The notes: a model not told the origin generated them from the sequence alone. Counted from the first letter of the stretch, positions 25,029-34,343 are shown. The stretch: 64,000 nt of DNA from an uncultured Clostridia bacterium (GCA_934462715.1 CAKSIJ010000008.1:58739-122738), one strand, 5' to 3'. Translations and numbers: made by a program.

Positions 25029-27317
25029 ATGCGCAGAAACAGAAAACGCAGCTTTGAATTGCCGCATCATAAGCCGGCAGTCAAACAGAAAAAGGTTAAA
25101 AAACAAAGCAAAGGTATACTAAAAAGCATAGTGTACGCTGTTTGCGTGTGCATATTTGTTGCGCTTATTGCCTGTATTGGAATAGGTGCCGGTATGTATG
25201 CCGCGATTGTTAACGAAATAAACGAGATGAATGTTCAGGAGCTTGCTCTGACGCGCTCATCTATTGTATATTATACCGATGAAAACGGAAATTCGCAGGA
25301 GGCAGCTACGCTTTTTAATGCCGGTAACTGTATATGGGTTGATTCCGATGAAATACCGAAGGTCATGAAGGACGCAATAGTTTCGATTGAGGACGAGCGT
25401 TTTTATGAGCATAGCGGCATTGATATCAAAAGAACAGCCGGGGCAACGATAGGCTATATCAGAGAAAAGCTCGGAATGGGTACCGCAAAATACGGCGGAA
25501 GCACGATAACGCAGCAGGTAATAAAAAACATAACGCAGGAAAAGGACAGAAACGTAACCAGAAAGGTTAAGGAAATGATGAGAGCCGTTGCGATTGAAAA
25601 ACAGCTTTCAAAGGACGAGATACTCACAATGTATCTGAACGTAATTTATCTTGCGAACAATTGCTACGGCGTGGAGGCTGCGTCCAATGCATATTTTGAT
25701 AAGCCGGCGGCAAAGCTTACGCTGAATGAGGCGGCATTGATTGCCGGAATAACGCAGAAACCGTCATACTATGACCCTGTCAAAAATCCGGAAAACGCAA
25801 CGAAAAAGAGAAATACCGTTTTAAAAAAGATGTATGAGCTGGGCAAAATAACAAAGGAGGAATACGACGAAGCAACCGCTTCGGAGCTTGGACTCAAGGG
25901 CTCTCATGAGAAGATAAAGAGTAAAATCTATTCGTATTTTGTGGATACGGTAGTAAATGAAGTAATAAAGGATTTGCAGACGGAGAAAGGTTATTCCGAA
26001 GCGTTTGCAACTCAGCAGGTTTTCGGCGGCGGACTGAAAATATACACAACAATGGATAAAAATATCCAGGACGCTGTGGAATCTGTTTTTGAAAGCTCCT
26101 CCAATTTCACGGGAGCCGCCGCAAAGGCGCAGGCTTCCATGATAATAATCGATCCGTCAAACGGTGAAATTAAGGGTATTGCCGGAGGAAAGGGCAAAAA
26201 GACGGACGCAAGAGGTCTTAACAGAGCAACGCAGTCGACAAGACAGCCGGGATCTTCTTTAAAACCGCTGTCGGTATATGCTCCGGCTATAGAGAAAAGA
26301 ATTGTAACCCCGACTACCTCGGTGGTGGACGAAAAAATAAAAATCAAGAACTGGGAGCCGCAGAATGCATATTCGGGCTTCAAGGGTCAGATGACAGTGA
26401 AAAAAGCCGTTGAAATATCGGCGAACATTCCGGCGATAAAGATTCTGCAAAAGGTCGGAATAGGCACAAGCTATGAATATGTTACGAAAAAATTCGGTTT
26501 AACAACCGTTGTGGACGCCGATAAGGATTTAAGCCCTCTTGCGCTTGGCGGTCTTACAAAGGGCGTTACCGCCAAAGAAATGGCGGCCGCTTACGCTGTA
26601 TTTGCAAACGAGGGCAAGTATAACGAACCGCATACCTACACCAAGGTCCTTGACAGCGCAAACAGAGTTTTATTGGAAAAAAGCGGAAAAAATGAGGAAG
26701 TAATAAGCGCAAGCACGGCATATACAATGTCGGAAATGCTCTACGGAGTTGTTAACGGAAGCTCCGGAACAGGTAAGGTTGCAAAGCTTGCAAACGGCAT
26801 ATCAACCTACGGTAAAACCGGAACGACCAACGAAAATCATGATAAATGGTTTGTCGGATATACTCCGTATTATGTCGGAGCGGTATGGTTCGGATTCGAT
26901 CAGCCGAAATCCATTACAAATGCGGGAATCAGCAGCAGTATATCTGCAAGACTGTGGAAAAAGGTAATGGATAAGGTTCATGAGGGCCTGGCGGCCGGGA
27001 AGATTGAAGCCGGAGACGATTTGATAGAGGTATTCGTGTGCGAACGCACGGGTCAGCTTGCAGGCGAAAACTGTAACGGTGTTATGGAATATTTCAAGCG
27101 GGGACAGGAGCCGCAGACCTTCTGTAACGGAGATCACAGTCAGACGGGTATGTTTGATGACGGCGGCGGTGAAAACGGCTTTGACGAGGACGGAACACCG
27201 CTCGGAGATACAGACAGCGTTCCTGTACAGACTGAGCCCCCGCAAAGCACAGGCAACAGAACAATCGATTCTTTGCAGCCGGGAGATTATCTCCCAAGCC
27301 AAGGCTCGGCAGAGTGA
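25029..27317 (+). CDS. Class A penicillin-binding protein (PBP1A-like)
   Basis: A bifunctional peptidoglycan synthase of 762 residues. After a very basic cytoplasmic tail and one membrane anchor (about residues 30-58) comes the GT51 glycosyltransferase (catalytic Glu in SIEDERFYEHSG; GGSTITQQVIKN). The transpeptidase has SSLK (active Ser), SAN in VEISANIP and KTGT in TYGKTGTTNENHDKW. The C-terminal tail is acidic and rich in Gly and Pro. The ATG at 25029 is chosen for its site CGGAGGGATTCAA. It has its own promoter and is followed by a strong hairpin. Confidence 0.95.
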   Translation: MRRNRKRSFELPHHKPAVKQKKVKKQSKGILKSIVYAVCVCIFVALIACIGIGAGMYAAIVNEINEMNVQELALTRSSIVYYTDENGNSQEAATLFNAGNCIWVDSDEIPKVMKDAIVSIEDERFYEHSGIDIKRTAGATIGYIREKLGMGTAKYGGSTITQQVIKNITQEKDRNVTRKVKEMMRAVAIEKQLSKDEILTMYLNVIYLANNCYGVEAASNAYFDKPAAKLTLNEAALIAGITQKPSYYDPVKNPENATKKRNTVLKKMYELGKITKEEYDEATASELGLKGSHEKIKSKIYSYFVDTVVNEVIKDLQTEKGYSEAFATQQVFGGGLKIYTTMDKNIQDAVESVFESSSNFTGAAAKAQASMIIIDPSNGEIKGIAGGKGKKTDARGLNRATQSTRQPGSSLKPLSVYAPAIEKRIVTPTTSVVDEKIKIKNWEPQNAYSGFKGQMTVKKAVEISANIPAIKILQKVGIGTSYEYVTKKFGLTTVVDADKDLSPLALGGLTKGVTAKEMAAAYAVFANEGKYNEPHTYTKVLDSANRVLLEKSGKNEEVISASTAYTMSEMLYGVVNGSSGTGKVAKLANGISTYGKTGTTNENHDKWFVGYTPYYVGAVWFGFDQPKSITNAGISSSISARLWKKVMDKVHEGLAAGKIEAGDDLIEVFVCERTGQLAGENCNGVMEYFKRGQEPQTFCNGDHSQTGMFDDGGGENGFDEDGTPLGDTDSVPVQTEPPQSTGNRTIDSLQPGDYLPSQGSAE

Positions 27318-27366
27318 AAAATGTGATTCATTAATAAACTGTTTAATTGAGGATACAGATAAAAAA

Positions 27367-27405
27367 CAGGTAATTGCAAAACCGTAACGGCTTTGCAATT
27401 ACCTG
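27367..27405 (+). terminator. Hairpin after the PBP gene
   Basis: AGGTAATTGCAAA pairs perfectly with TTTGCAATTACCT around an 11-nt loop. The T-run is weak, so it may act as a stabiliser or partial terminator. Confidence 0.55.
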
Positions 27406-27439
27406 GCGGAATTTTATATTGAAAGGATGTGAGGCATAA

Positions 27440-27547
27440 ATGGAAAACGGTAATTGTAATACGGACAGCGCAGTACCTGTCGGGCGAAGTACGGCAGCCG
27501 TATACGGCGGACCCGGTTCCGTTTATGCTTTGCTGCTTATTTTTTAA
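27440..27547 (+). CDS. Possible 35-residue small protein
   Basis: An unlisted short frame starting MENGNCNTDSAVPVG, with Gly/Pro in the middle and a hydrophobic end (VYALLLIF). It has a convincing ribosome site (AAAGGATGTGAGG, about six nt before the ATG). The composition loosely resembles small YjcZ-type sporulation peptides, but the hydrophobic segment is shorter than theirs. No homology is claimed. It lies between the PBP and mgtE genes. The alternative is that this is only leader sequence. Confidence 0.35.
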   Translation: MENGNCNTDSAVPVGRSTAAVYGGPGSVYALLLIF

Positions 27548-27673
27548 TGCCCGAAAGGTCCTGCAAACCGTGAAAATGTGTAAATTTCGGTATAATAGCC
27601 GAATAAAAGAGATAACCTTTGTACATACAAGAGTTATTGCACTGTCAGATTTGCGTTGAAAGGGACTGATTAA

Positions 27674-29053
27674 ATGGAAAAGAAAGAAGAATTGGAAGCT
27701 GTCATTTTGCAGCTTTTAAGCAAAAAAAAGTATCACAGTCTTAAGGATTTGCTTTGCGAGCTTGAGCCTGCGGATATTGGTATAATGTTTGAGGAAATGC
27801 CGTCGGAAAGTCTGCCGCTTTTGTTCAGACTTCTTGCAAAGGAAATGGCAGCTGAGGTGTTTGTCGAGCTGAGCTCGGACACGCAGGAGCTGCTGATTGC
27901 GGGCTTCAGCGATGTGGAGCTGAAAGAAGTGCTTGATGAGCTTTACATGGACGATACGGTAGATATTATCGAGGAAATGCCGGCAAACGTTGTTAAGCGA
28001 ATTTTAAGGCATACCGATCCCGAGAAAAGAGAAAGTATCAACGAAATATTAAAATATCCGAAATACAGTGCCGGAAGCATTATGACAACCGAGTTTGTTG
28101 ATTTAAAAAAGAACATGACGGTTGCCGACGCTTTTACTCACATCAGAAGAACCGGCGTGGATAAGGAAACAATCTATACCTGTTATGTCACCGATGAGAA
28201 CAGAATCCTTTTGGGGCTTGTTTCGGTCAAGGATCTTTTGCTTTCCGAGGAAACAAAGAATCTTGATGAAATAATGGAAACAAACATTATTTATGTTAAT
28301 ACCCAGGAGGATCAGGAATCGGCGGCTCAGAACTTTGAAAAATACGATTTTCTTGCGCTTCCTGTTGTTGACAATGAAAACAGACTTGTCGGAATTATCA
28401 CCGTCGATGACGCTATTGATGTCATTCAGGAGGAGGCAACCGAGGATATTGAAAAAATGGCGGCTATCATGCCGACAGATAAGCCGTATATGAAAACCGG
28501 CGTTTTTGAAACCTATAAAAAGAGAATTTTATGGCTTTTGCTGCTTATGATTTCTGCAACCTTTACCGGAAAGATAATAAGCTCCTTTGAGGACGCATTA
28601 TCTGCGTGCGTTGTTCTTACGGCATTTATACCTATGCTGATGGACACAGGCGGAAATTCCGGAGGTCAGGCTTCGGTTACGATTATAAGAAGTATGTCGC
28701 TCGGCGATGTGGAAATGAAGGATATATTCAAGGTGCTGTGGAAAGAATTAAGAGTGTCGCTGCTATGCGGACTGACTCTCGGTGCGGCGAATTTTGTAAA
28801 GATGATGCTTGTCGACAGAAACGCCATACTTTCAAGCGGTCAGAGTCTTGTATCGGTAGCACTGGTGGTATGCCTTACATTGGTCGTAACGGTCATTATA
28901 GCAAAGCTTATAGGCTGTTCGCTGCCTATGCTTGCAAAAAAAATCGGTTTTGACCCTGCCGTTATGGCAAGCCCGTTTATCACTACGATTGTTGACGCAG
29001 TATCACTTATCATATTCTTTAAAATTGCGGTTATGATACTTCACATAGGGTGA
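27674..29053 (+). CDS. mgtE: Magnesium transporter MgtE
   Basis: MgtE is a dimeric Mg2+ channel gated by cytosolic magnesium. The 459-residue product has the superhelical N-domain (LCELEPADIGIMFEEMP), two CBS domains (about residues 135-260; YSAGSIMTTEFVDL and ALPVVDNENRLVGIITVDD), a plug helix and five membrane helices including the conserved PMLMDTGGNSGGQAS. The ribosome site is AAAGGGACTG. No M-box riboswitch was recognised in the 120 bp upstream. A TATAAT at about 27590 may be its promoter. Confidence 0.95.
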   Translation: MEKKEELEAVILQLLSKKKYHSLKDLLCELEPADIGIMFEEMPSESLPLLFRLLAKEMAAEVFVELSSDTQELLIAGFSDVELKEVLDELYMDDTVDIIEEMPANVVKRILRHTDPEKRESINEILKYPKYSAGSIMTTEFVDLKKNMTVADAFTHIRRTGVDKETIYTCYVTDENRILLGLVSVKDLLLSEETKNLDEIMETNIIYVNTQEDQESAAQNFEKYDFLALPVVDNENRLVGIITVDDAIDVIQEEATEDIEKMAAIMPTDKPYMKTGVFETYKKRILWLLLLMISATFTGKIISSFEDALSACVVLTAFIPMLMDTGGNSGGQASVTIIRSMSLGDVEMKDIFKVLWKELRVSLLCGLTLGAANFVKMMLVDRNAILSSGQSLVSVALVVCLTLVVTVIIAKLIGCSLPMLAKKIGFDPAVMASPFITTIVDAVSLIIFFKIAVMILHIG

Positions 29054-29110
29054 TTATAAGATAGGCAAAATAGAGTTTAATTCAAGCCTAAACAGCATAA
29101 AAATAAATTA

Positions 29111-29155
29111 TTCGGGTTGAATCCGAACCGCGGGAAACGGCGGAGGAATGGAGAT
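29111..29155 (+). repeat. Hairpin leader of pgsA (degenerate family member)
   Basis: TTCGG...CCGAA followed by an imperfect CCG...CGG hairpin, then the family-type ribosome site CGGAGGAATGGAGATT. It is weaker in structure than the perfect copies before gpmI and trkA. Confidence 0.5.
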
Positions 29156-29159
29156 TAGA

Positions 29160-29714
29160 ATGAGTACAGCTAACAAAATAACTATTTTCAGAATAATACT
29201 GGTTCCGGTGTTTATGTGCCTTTTGCTGATTGACAGCACAGCGTGCAAAATGTGGGCGCTGGCAGTGTTTATATTGGCGTCCGTTTCCGACTGGGCGGAC
29301 GGCTACATAGCAAGACACTGCAATCAGGTAACAAACTTCGGCAAGTTCATGGATCCCATTGCAGATAAGCTTCTGACTATGGCGGCATATCTGGCATTGC
29401 TTGAAACGGGAAGAATTACATGGGTCGGCTCGGCGGCAATCATGCTCATTTTCCTGCGTGAAATGATGGTTTCGGGACTGAGAATGATAGCCGGTACAAA
29501 CGGAAATGTCATAGCTGCAAGTATGTTCGGGAAGATTAAGACGGTGGCGCAGATGGTAACGATTATTGCGGCGATTGTCATGACAAATGATAAGTGGTTT
29601 ATCCAGGAGCCGGCAATACTTGTAACGAATATTATTGTATGGATTTCGGTAGTGTTTACCCTGCTTTCGGGAATAGATTATTTGTGGAAGAACAAAGAAG
29701 TGTTTAAAGGATAA
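29160..29714 (+). CDS. pgsA: CDP-diacylglycerol-glycerol-3-phosphate 3-phosphatidyltransferase
   Basis: PgsA makes phosphatidylglycerol phosphate, the committed step of anionic phospholipid synthesis. The 184-residue integral membrane product has the CDP-alcohol phosphotransferase signature DWADGYIAR...GKFMDPIADK with all expected Asp, Gly and Arg positions. The upstream ATG at 29148 is part of the ribosome site and in frame; the ATG at 29160 (MSTANKITIFRI) fits the family. It is 11 bp from the next gene, suggesting one transcript. Confidence 0.93.
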   Translation: MSTANKITIFRIILVPVFMCLLLIDSTACKMWALAVFILASVSDWADGYIARHCNQVTNFGKFMDPIADKLLTMAAYLALLETGRITWVGSAAIMLIFLREMMVSGLRMIAGTNGNVIAASMFGKIKTVAQMVTIIAAIVMTNDKWFIQEPAILVTNIIVWISVVFTLLSGIDYLWKNKEVFKG

Positions 29715-29725
29715 ATTATACGGCA

Positions 29726-30451
29726 GTGAAAAGAATAGTTGGTTTGGTTCGCAAGGCGATTGAAGATTATGATATGATTAACGAGGGAGATCGCATGGCT
29801 GTCGGAGTGTCGGGCGGAAAGGACAGTCTTGTGCTTTTGGGCGCATTGGCGCTGCTAAGCAGATATTATCCGAAAAAATTCACCGTTGTCGGTTTGACTC
29901 TCGATATGGGGTATGACAGCGATTATTCGGAGATAAAAAAGTATTGCGAGAGCTTCGGCACGGAATATTATGTAAAGAAAACAAATATAAAAGAGGTTGT
30001 TTTTGATTACAGAAACGAATCAAATCCCTGCTCTCTGTGCGCAAAATTAAGAAGAGGAGCTTTGGAGGGCTTTGCCTCAGAACAGCATTGCACCAAAATA
30101 GCGTTGGGACATCATAATGACGATGTCCTGGAAACATTTATGCTCAGTCTTTTATATGAGGGAAGAATCAATTGCTTTTCACCTTATATGAAATTGGATA
30201 AGAGCGGAATATATCAGATAAGACCTTTGATTTATGTGCGCGAGGGGGATATAAAGGGAGCGGTAAGACGCTTAAATGTACTGGTGCAGAAAAGCTCCTG
30301 CCCCGTTGACGGAGAAACAAAGCGCAGGGAAATCAAAGACTTGATAGCGTATATGAACAAAACGGTTAATCCGGGAATGAAGAAAAGACTTTTTACGGCA
30401 ATACGAAACAGCGGAATAGACGGCTGGAAATCATTACATAAAGACAATTAA
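29726..30451 (+). CDS. TtcA-family tRNA 2-thiolation protein
   Basis: A 241-residue ATP-dependent PP-loop enzyme of the TtcA/TtuA group that thiolates tRNA through an iron-sulfur cluster. The PP-loop is GVSGGKDSLVLLG. The conserved CxxC is in NPCSLCAKLRRG, with ALGHHNDDVLETF after it and a third Cys in SSCPVDGET. It starts at a GTG. Length and lack of a zinc finger favour the short Firmicutes type. The tRNA position modified is not certain. A terminator follows. Confidence 0.88.
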   Translation: MKRIVGLVRKAIEDYDMINEGDRMAVGVSGGKDSLVLLGALALLSRYYPKKFTVVGLTLDMGYDSDYSEIKKYCESFGTEYYVKKTNIKEVVFDYRNESNPCSLCAKLRRGALEGFASEQHCTKIALGHHNDDVLETFMLSLLYEGRINCFSPYMKLDKSGIYQIRPLIYVREGDIKGAVRRLNVLVQKSSCPVDGETKRREIKDLIAYMNKTVNPGMKKRLFTAIRNSGIDGWKSLHKDN

Positions 30452-30469
30452 TAATTATACGGATTTTTT

Positions 30470-30498
30470 AAAGGCGGTGTGTTATACATCGCCTTTTA
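30470..30498 (+). terminator. Terminator after the TtcA-like gene
   Basis: AAAGGCG and CGCCTTTT pair around a 13-nt loop with a short T-run. Confidence 0.75.
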
Positions 30499-30595
30499 CA
30501 GTCTTTGCCGATATAATCTTATTGGATAATTAATGATAATTTTGAAATAAATGTGAAATATTTATCAGCAAATTGACAATAATTGTAAAAATATA

Positions 30596-30624
30596 TTGAA
30601 ATCTAAGGTAATTTGTGGTATTAT
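30596..30624 (+). promoter_or_regulatory. Strong promoter of the structured RNA
   Basis: TTGAAA (30596-30601), 17-nt spacer and TATTAT (30619-30624), with the predicted start at the G of 30631. A second -35-like TTGACA is at 30573. Confidence 0.8.
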
Positions 30625-30630
30625 ATTTAT

Positions 30631-30842
30631 GCCAAATAAGTTTCATACGGTAGTTGTTAAGGGTATTTTTATTTTAAAATACACTTTTCTTTGTTATACA
30701 CAATCATTTTGTGAGTTTGAAAGAAATGTGAATTCCGTCAAGATGATTGTGTAAAGGTGTCTCCTTTTCAAATACTTGAGACTTGTTTGGCGACAATCGG
30801 AGTTTGCGTTTTTTGTGCGCCGGCTTCGGTTGGCGCATTTTT
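30631..30842 (+). ncRNA. Structured non-coding RNA, possibly 6S-like
   Basis: A promoter and a terminator delimit about 210 nt without a coding frame. The predicted 5' end GCCAAATAAGT pairs with ACTTGTTTGGC (30781-30791) to close a rod. Further in, ACACAATCAT pairs perfectly with ATGATTGTGT. Between the two stems lies a large open region that holds small hairpins on both sides (GTATTTT/AAAATAC; AAAGG/CCTTTT). A closed rod with a central bubble about 160 nt long is the shape of 6S RNA, which mimics an open promoter and binds RNA polymerase. Identity with 6S is inferred from shape only; no sequence family was recognised. Confidence 0.55.
30816..30842 (+). terminator. Terminator of the structured RNA
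   Basis: TGCGCC and GGCGCA pair around GGCTTCGGTT and are followed by six T. Confidence 0.85.
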
Positions 30843-30991
30843 TATCGTGAACATAATGTACTTTAGCTTGCACAACATCTGTAATTACCAATATAAGAAA
30901 ATCTTGAATGCTAATAAAAATCTAAAATTTAACGGAACGGTTGTTTTTAAGCTTTACTGTGTTAACAGTTAAAAAATGTGCAATATAAAAG

Positions 30992-31028
30992 ACAAGCATA
31001 ACATTTTTGCGTGTTATGCTTGTTTTTT
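30992..31028. terminator. Bidirectional terminator
   Basis: ACAAGCATAACA and TGTTATGCTTGT pair around TTTTTGCG, with T-runs on both strands. It ends the leftward GH3 gene and any rightward read-through. Confidence 0.85.
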
Positions 31029-31055
31029 ATATAAATTTGTAATTTGGCTTTAAAG

Positions 31056-33752
31056 CTATCTCATAACTCTGATTCCCTTAATGTGCAGAGCTTCGGGGAA
31101 TTGGAATGTTACCGACATTTTTGTGCCGAGCAGGGTATAATCGAGGTAAGCGGTTTTGGTTGTCCCGTTTGTTCCCCGAACTGTTGCTTTTGTAGCCTCA
31201 ACGCCGTTAAGCGAGGTTGATATAGTCAGCTGCGCAAGCTCCGAGGCGTCTGAGGTATAGTCGGCGCACAGAAGATATTTGCCCGGTTTATCCAAATCTA
31301 TATCGATTGTATCTTTGTTGTTAACTGCACCGTACTCATAAACCGTGCTAAGCTCATCAATTTTATCTTTGAGCGAAAGAATAAGCTTTCCGCCGCTTTC
31401 GACAAAGCGTTCGAGAGAGTGAGTATTAACTATATAATTGAGCAGGTTAACAGCATTTCTTTGCAGCTGACCTCTTGTAAGAGTTCCGTCTTTGAGAGCT
31501 TCTTCTATATTGCTGTTAAGGTTCAGTGAATCTCCGCTTAACATATAAACATCGTTCTGCGATTCGGCAAGCTCATAAAGATTTTTCTTTTCCCGGCTGT
31601 CATTCTGACCGAGTTTTGGCCACCAGTCGGTCATGACAAAGCCCGTATAGCCCCAGTTGTCGCGAAGAACGGTAGTTGTAAGCTCATAATTTACCGATGA
31701 CCAATGACCGTTAACGGGATTATATGAGGTCATAATTGATTTTGCTCCGCCGTCTTTAACTGCTATTTCAAAGCCTTTCAGATATATCTCTCTCAAAGCC
31801 CTTTCCGAAACAACCGCGTCAACCTGAGAACGGCAGTATTCCTGCGAATTTACCGCAAAGTGCTTTATGGTTGCGGAATTGCCGTAAACCGCCGCACCTT
31901 TTACAAGAGAAGCGCATATTTTACCTGTGAGGAACGGATCCTCCGACATATATTCAAAATTTCTGCCGTTCAAGGGATAGCGGTGAATGTTCATTCCGGG
32001 ACCCAACAGTGAATCGAACTTGTTAATGCAAAGCTCCACGCTGAGGTTTTCATAAAGCTTTTGAGCGCTTTCTGTGTCCCACGTGCAGGCAATCAGAGTG
32101 CCGTTGGGCATACTTGTTGCGGCATCGCCGTTGTCCATGCGTATACCGGACGGACCGTCGCACAGAGCGATGACAGGAATACCGAAATCCGCAAGCGATT
32201 TTGTTATTCCTCCGAATACACCTGTGTTTCCGGGACGTGCTTTCGGAGAACTCATTCCCTCTCCGACAATGATACAGCGTAAATCGGTATCGTCCAGCTG
32301 GGCAACAAATTCCTCCGTTGTGTTCTTTCCGTTTTTGACGTCAATCAGCTTGATTCCTTTGTCGCCGGTATATTTGATTTCTTTGGGGAGTTTTTCTCTG
32401 ATTCGCTGCTTGTAATCAACCGTTCGGGTTGAAACGCTTCTGTATGACGGAGTATATCCGCCGTCCGATTCTGACGGATACATTATTTCAAAAAGACGTT
32501 CGGGCGCCATTGCCTCACAAAGCTTTTGTGTTACTTTGAGCGTATTTACGTCATATGTAAATACCTTTTCTGCACAGCGGACGCATTTGCCGATATAAAG
32601 CTTATACTTTCCGGCTTCGAGAACATAACAGGACTTGTTGCCTGTGATTCCGCTGTCATCATATGCCGCCATATCCGAAACATTTATTTTTAACTTGATT
32701 TCTTCGCTTTCTCCGGGATTAAGAATATGCGTTTTTGCAAAAGCGCATAACTCACGGCTGCTTTTGCCGAGCTTGCCCTGCGGAGCTTCAAAGTATGCCT
32801 GCACAACCTCGCGCCCGGCACGGCTGCCCTTGTTTGTTACCGTAACCTTTGCGGTAATGGTACCGTTACATTCCGAAACGTTGCCGGTATTTATGTCAAA
32901 TTCGGTGTAGGAAAGTCCGAATCCGAAAGGATACATAACTCTGTCCTTTGCAAAGGTTTCAAAATATCTGTAGCCGACATATATATCCTCCTGATATATG
33001 TTGAAAAGCTTGCCGCCGAAGGAGTTGTATGCCGGATAGTCCGAAATATGATATGCGATTGTGTCGGAAAGTCTGCCCGAGGGGTTTACATCGCCCGAAA
33101 GCACGTCGGCAACGGCGTTTCCGCCCTCCTGACCGCCCTGCCATACGTATAGAACGGATTTTATATTGTATTTGTCAACCCAGTTCATGTCGATTATGTT
33201 TCCGACGTTCAGCACAGCAACGGTATTCTCAAAATGACGGGATACAACGTCAAATAAAGCTTCTTCTTCGTCTGTGAGATACCAGCTGCCTTTTTCTTCA
33301 GAATTATCCCTGTCCTCACCTGCTGTTCTGCCAATTACGATTACCGCAGTATCGGATTTTTTGCGTGCCTCCGAAACAATATCCTCAGACGGAACCATTT
33401 CTTTCTGACACCACGGCTCTGTAGCCCAGCCGTGGCCGATGTCAAACGGATTTTCCTTTATCCATTCTTTGTAGACATCAAGCAGATCGGTATTTACGTT
33501 TATTTTGTTATTATTGAGCATACCGTCAATAATGTTGACGGTATATGCGGTATGAACCAGTCCGCCCGAGCCTGTTCCGCTTTTATAGTAATCAATTTGA
33601 GTTCTGCCGAAAACCGATACGCATTTATCGGGAGTCAGCGGAAGAACGCTGTTTTCATTTTTTAGAAGAACACAGCCGTCGGCGGCAACGGATCTTGAAA
33701 TTTCCGCTAAAGGCGCATACGGTTTTTCCTCGAGATTTTTCCGGTTAATCAT
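31056..33752 (-). CDS. Glycoside hydrolase family 3 beta-glucosidase, permuted domain order
   Basis: A cytoplasmic GH3 enzyme of 898 residues that should release glucose or xylose from plant-type oligosaccharides. The domain order is reversed relative to most GH3 proteins: the C-terminal alpha/beta-sandwich comes first (ADGCVLLKNENSVLPL at about residue 25), then a fibronectin-III-like domain (about 290-380), and only then the TIM barrel (about 490-780) with KHFAVNSQE and the nucleophile Asp in GFVMTDWW. Such permuted enzymes are known from Ruminococcus and Butyrivibrio. It ends with a beta-rich tail. No signal peptide. It is monocistronic with its own promoter. Confidence 0.93.
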   Translation of the reverse strand: MINRKNLEEKPYAPLAEISRSVAADGCVLLKNENSVLPLTPDKCVSVFGRTQIDYYKSGTGSGGLVHTAYTVNIIDGMLNNNKINVNTDLLDVYKEWIKENPFDIGHGWATEPWCQKEMVPSEDIVSEARKKSDTAVIVIGRTAGEDRDNSEEKGSWYLTDEEEALFDVVSRHFENTVAVLNVGNIIDMNWVDKYNIKSVLYVWQGGQEGGNAVADVLSGDVNPSGRLSDTIAYHISDYPAYNSFGGKLFNIYQEDIYVGYRYFETFAKDRVMYPFGFGLSYTEFDINTGNVSECNGTITAKVTVTNKGSRAGREVVQAYFEAPQGKLGKSSRELCAFAKTHILNPGESEEIKLKINVSDMAAYDDSGITGNKSCYVLEAGKYKLYIGKCVRCAEKVFTYDVNTLKVTQKLCEAMAPERLFEIMYPSESDGGYTPSYRSVSTRTVDYKQRIREKLPKEIKYTGDKGIKLIDVKNGKNTTEEFVAQLDDTDLRCIIVGEGMSSPKARPGNTGVFGGITKSLADFGIPVIALCDGPSGIRMDNGDAATSMPNGTLIACTWDTESAQKLYENLSVELCINKFDSLLGPGMNIHRYPLNGRNFEYMSEDPFLTGKICASLVKGAAVYGNSATIKHFAVNSQEYCRSQVDAVVSERALREIYLKGFEIAVKDGGAKSIMTSYNPVNGHWSSVNYELTTTVLRDNWGYTGFVMTDWWPKLGQNDSREKKNLYELAESQNDVYMLSGDSLNLNSNIEEALKDGTLTRGQLQRNAVNLLNYIVNTHSLERFVESGGKLILSLKDKIDELSTVYEYGAVNNKDTIDIDLDKPGKYLLCADYTSDASELAQLTISTSLNGVEATKATVRGTNGTTKTAYLDYTLLGTKMSVTFQFPEALHIKGIRVMR

Positions 33753-33785
33753 GATTATTCCTCCATATATTTTTTATACAGTTAA

Positions 33786-33815
33786 ATTATATCACAACAG
33801 TATTGCTGTTTGCAA
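33786..33815 (-). promoter_or_regulatory. Promoter of the GH3 gene
   Basis: On the minus strand TTGCAA (33815-33810), an 18-nt spacer and TATAAT (33791-33786). Confidence 0.65.
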
Positions 33816-33842
33816 GGCTTTTTATCAAATTAAAAGAAAATG

Positions 33843-33871
33843 TTTACAAACTCCCGAATTTGTGATAATAT
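33843..33871 (+). promoter_or_regulatory. Promoter of the MIF-like gene
   Basis: TTTACA (33843-33848), 17-nt spacer, TAATAT (33866-33871). Confidence 0.6.
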
Positions 33872-33905
33872 ATATTATATTAAATTAAAAGTAACGGAAA
33901 AATTT

Positions 33906-33978
33906 TAACGTGAAAAATATGCGGAGCAGCTTTTTGCGTTTGGATTTGTGCCGCCGCAGGGCGGAGGAATGGAGGATT
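33906..33978 (+). repeat. Composite leader (AT hairpin plus GC hairpin-Shine-Dalgarno), MIF-like gene
   Basis: AACGTGAAAAA...TTTTTGCGTT (33907-33941), the linker TGGATTTGTG, the GC hairpin CCGCC-GCAG-GGCGG (33951-33964) and the site GGAATGGAGG. An ATG in that site opens a frame of three codons ending TAA just before the true start. Confidence 0.75.
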
Positions 33979-33981
33979 AAT

Positions 33982-34323
33982 ATGCCGTTTATCGATTCAA
34001 AAATAACATTGCCGTTAACGGCGGAGCAAAAGGAAAGAATAAAAACAGAGCTCGGAAAGGCCGTATCGGCTTTAAACAAGAGCGAAACATATCTGATGGT
34101 GGGAATATCCGATAATTATGACCTTTGGATGGGCGGAAAAAAGCTTGAAAAGGGAGTTTACACAGAGGTAAGCCTGTTCGGAAACGCACCGTCGGAGGCT
34201 TATGACAGAATGACGGGTATCATCTGCGATATTTTCAAAAAAGAACTTGACATTCCGGGTAACTCGGTGTATGTAACGTATCACCCTGTCAGCGATTGGG
34301 GCTGGAACGGAAGTAATTTTTAA
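33982..34323 (+). CDS. MIF-like tautomerase
   Basis: A 113-residue homologue of macrophage migration inhibitory factor/phenylpyruvate tautomerase, a trimer whose N-terminal Pro is the catalytic base after Met removal. The sequence starts MPFIDSKITLPLT, keeps Lys at about residue 30, and ends in the family motif DWGWNGSNF. Residues 56-66 (KKLEKGVYTEV) match the second beta-alpha-beta unit. Bacterial MIF-like proteins are scattered; the physiological substrate is unknown. The composite hairpin leader precedes it and a short-chain dehydrogenase follows after 20 bp. Confidence 0.87.
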   Translation: MPFIDSKITLPLTAEQKERIKTELGKAVSALNKSETYLMVGISDNYDLWMGGKKLEKGVYTEVSLFGNAPSEAYDRMTGIICDIFKKELDIPGNSVYVTYHPVSDWGWNGSNF

Positions 34324-34343
34324 CGGAACGAGAGGATATGCAT

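Noticed and set aside
27548..27673. M-box magnesium riboswitch before mgtE
   Set aside because: The short leader lacks the conserved M-box cores.
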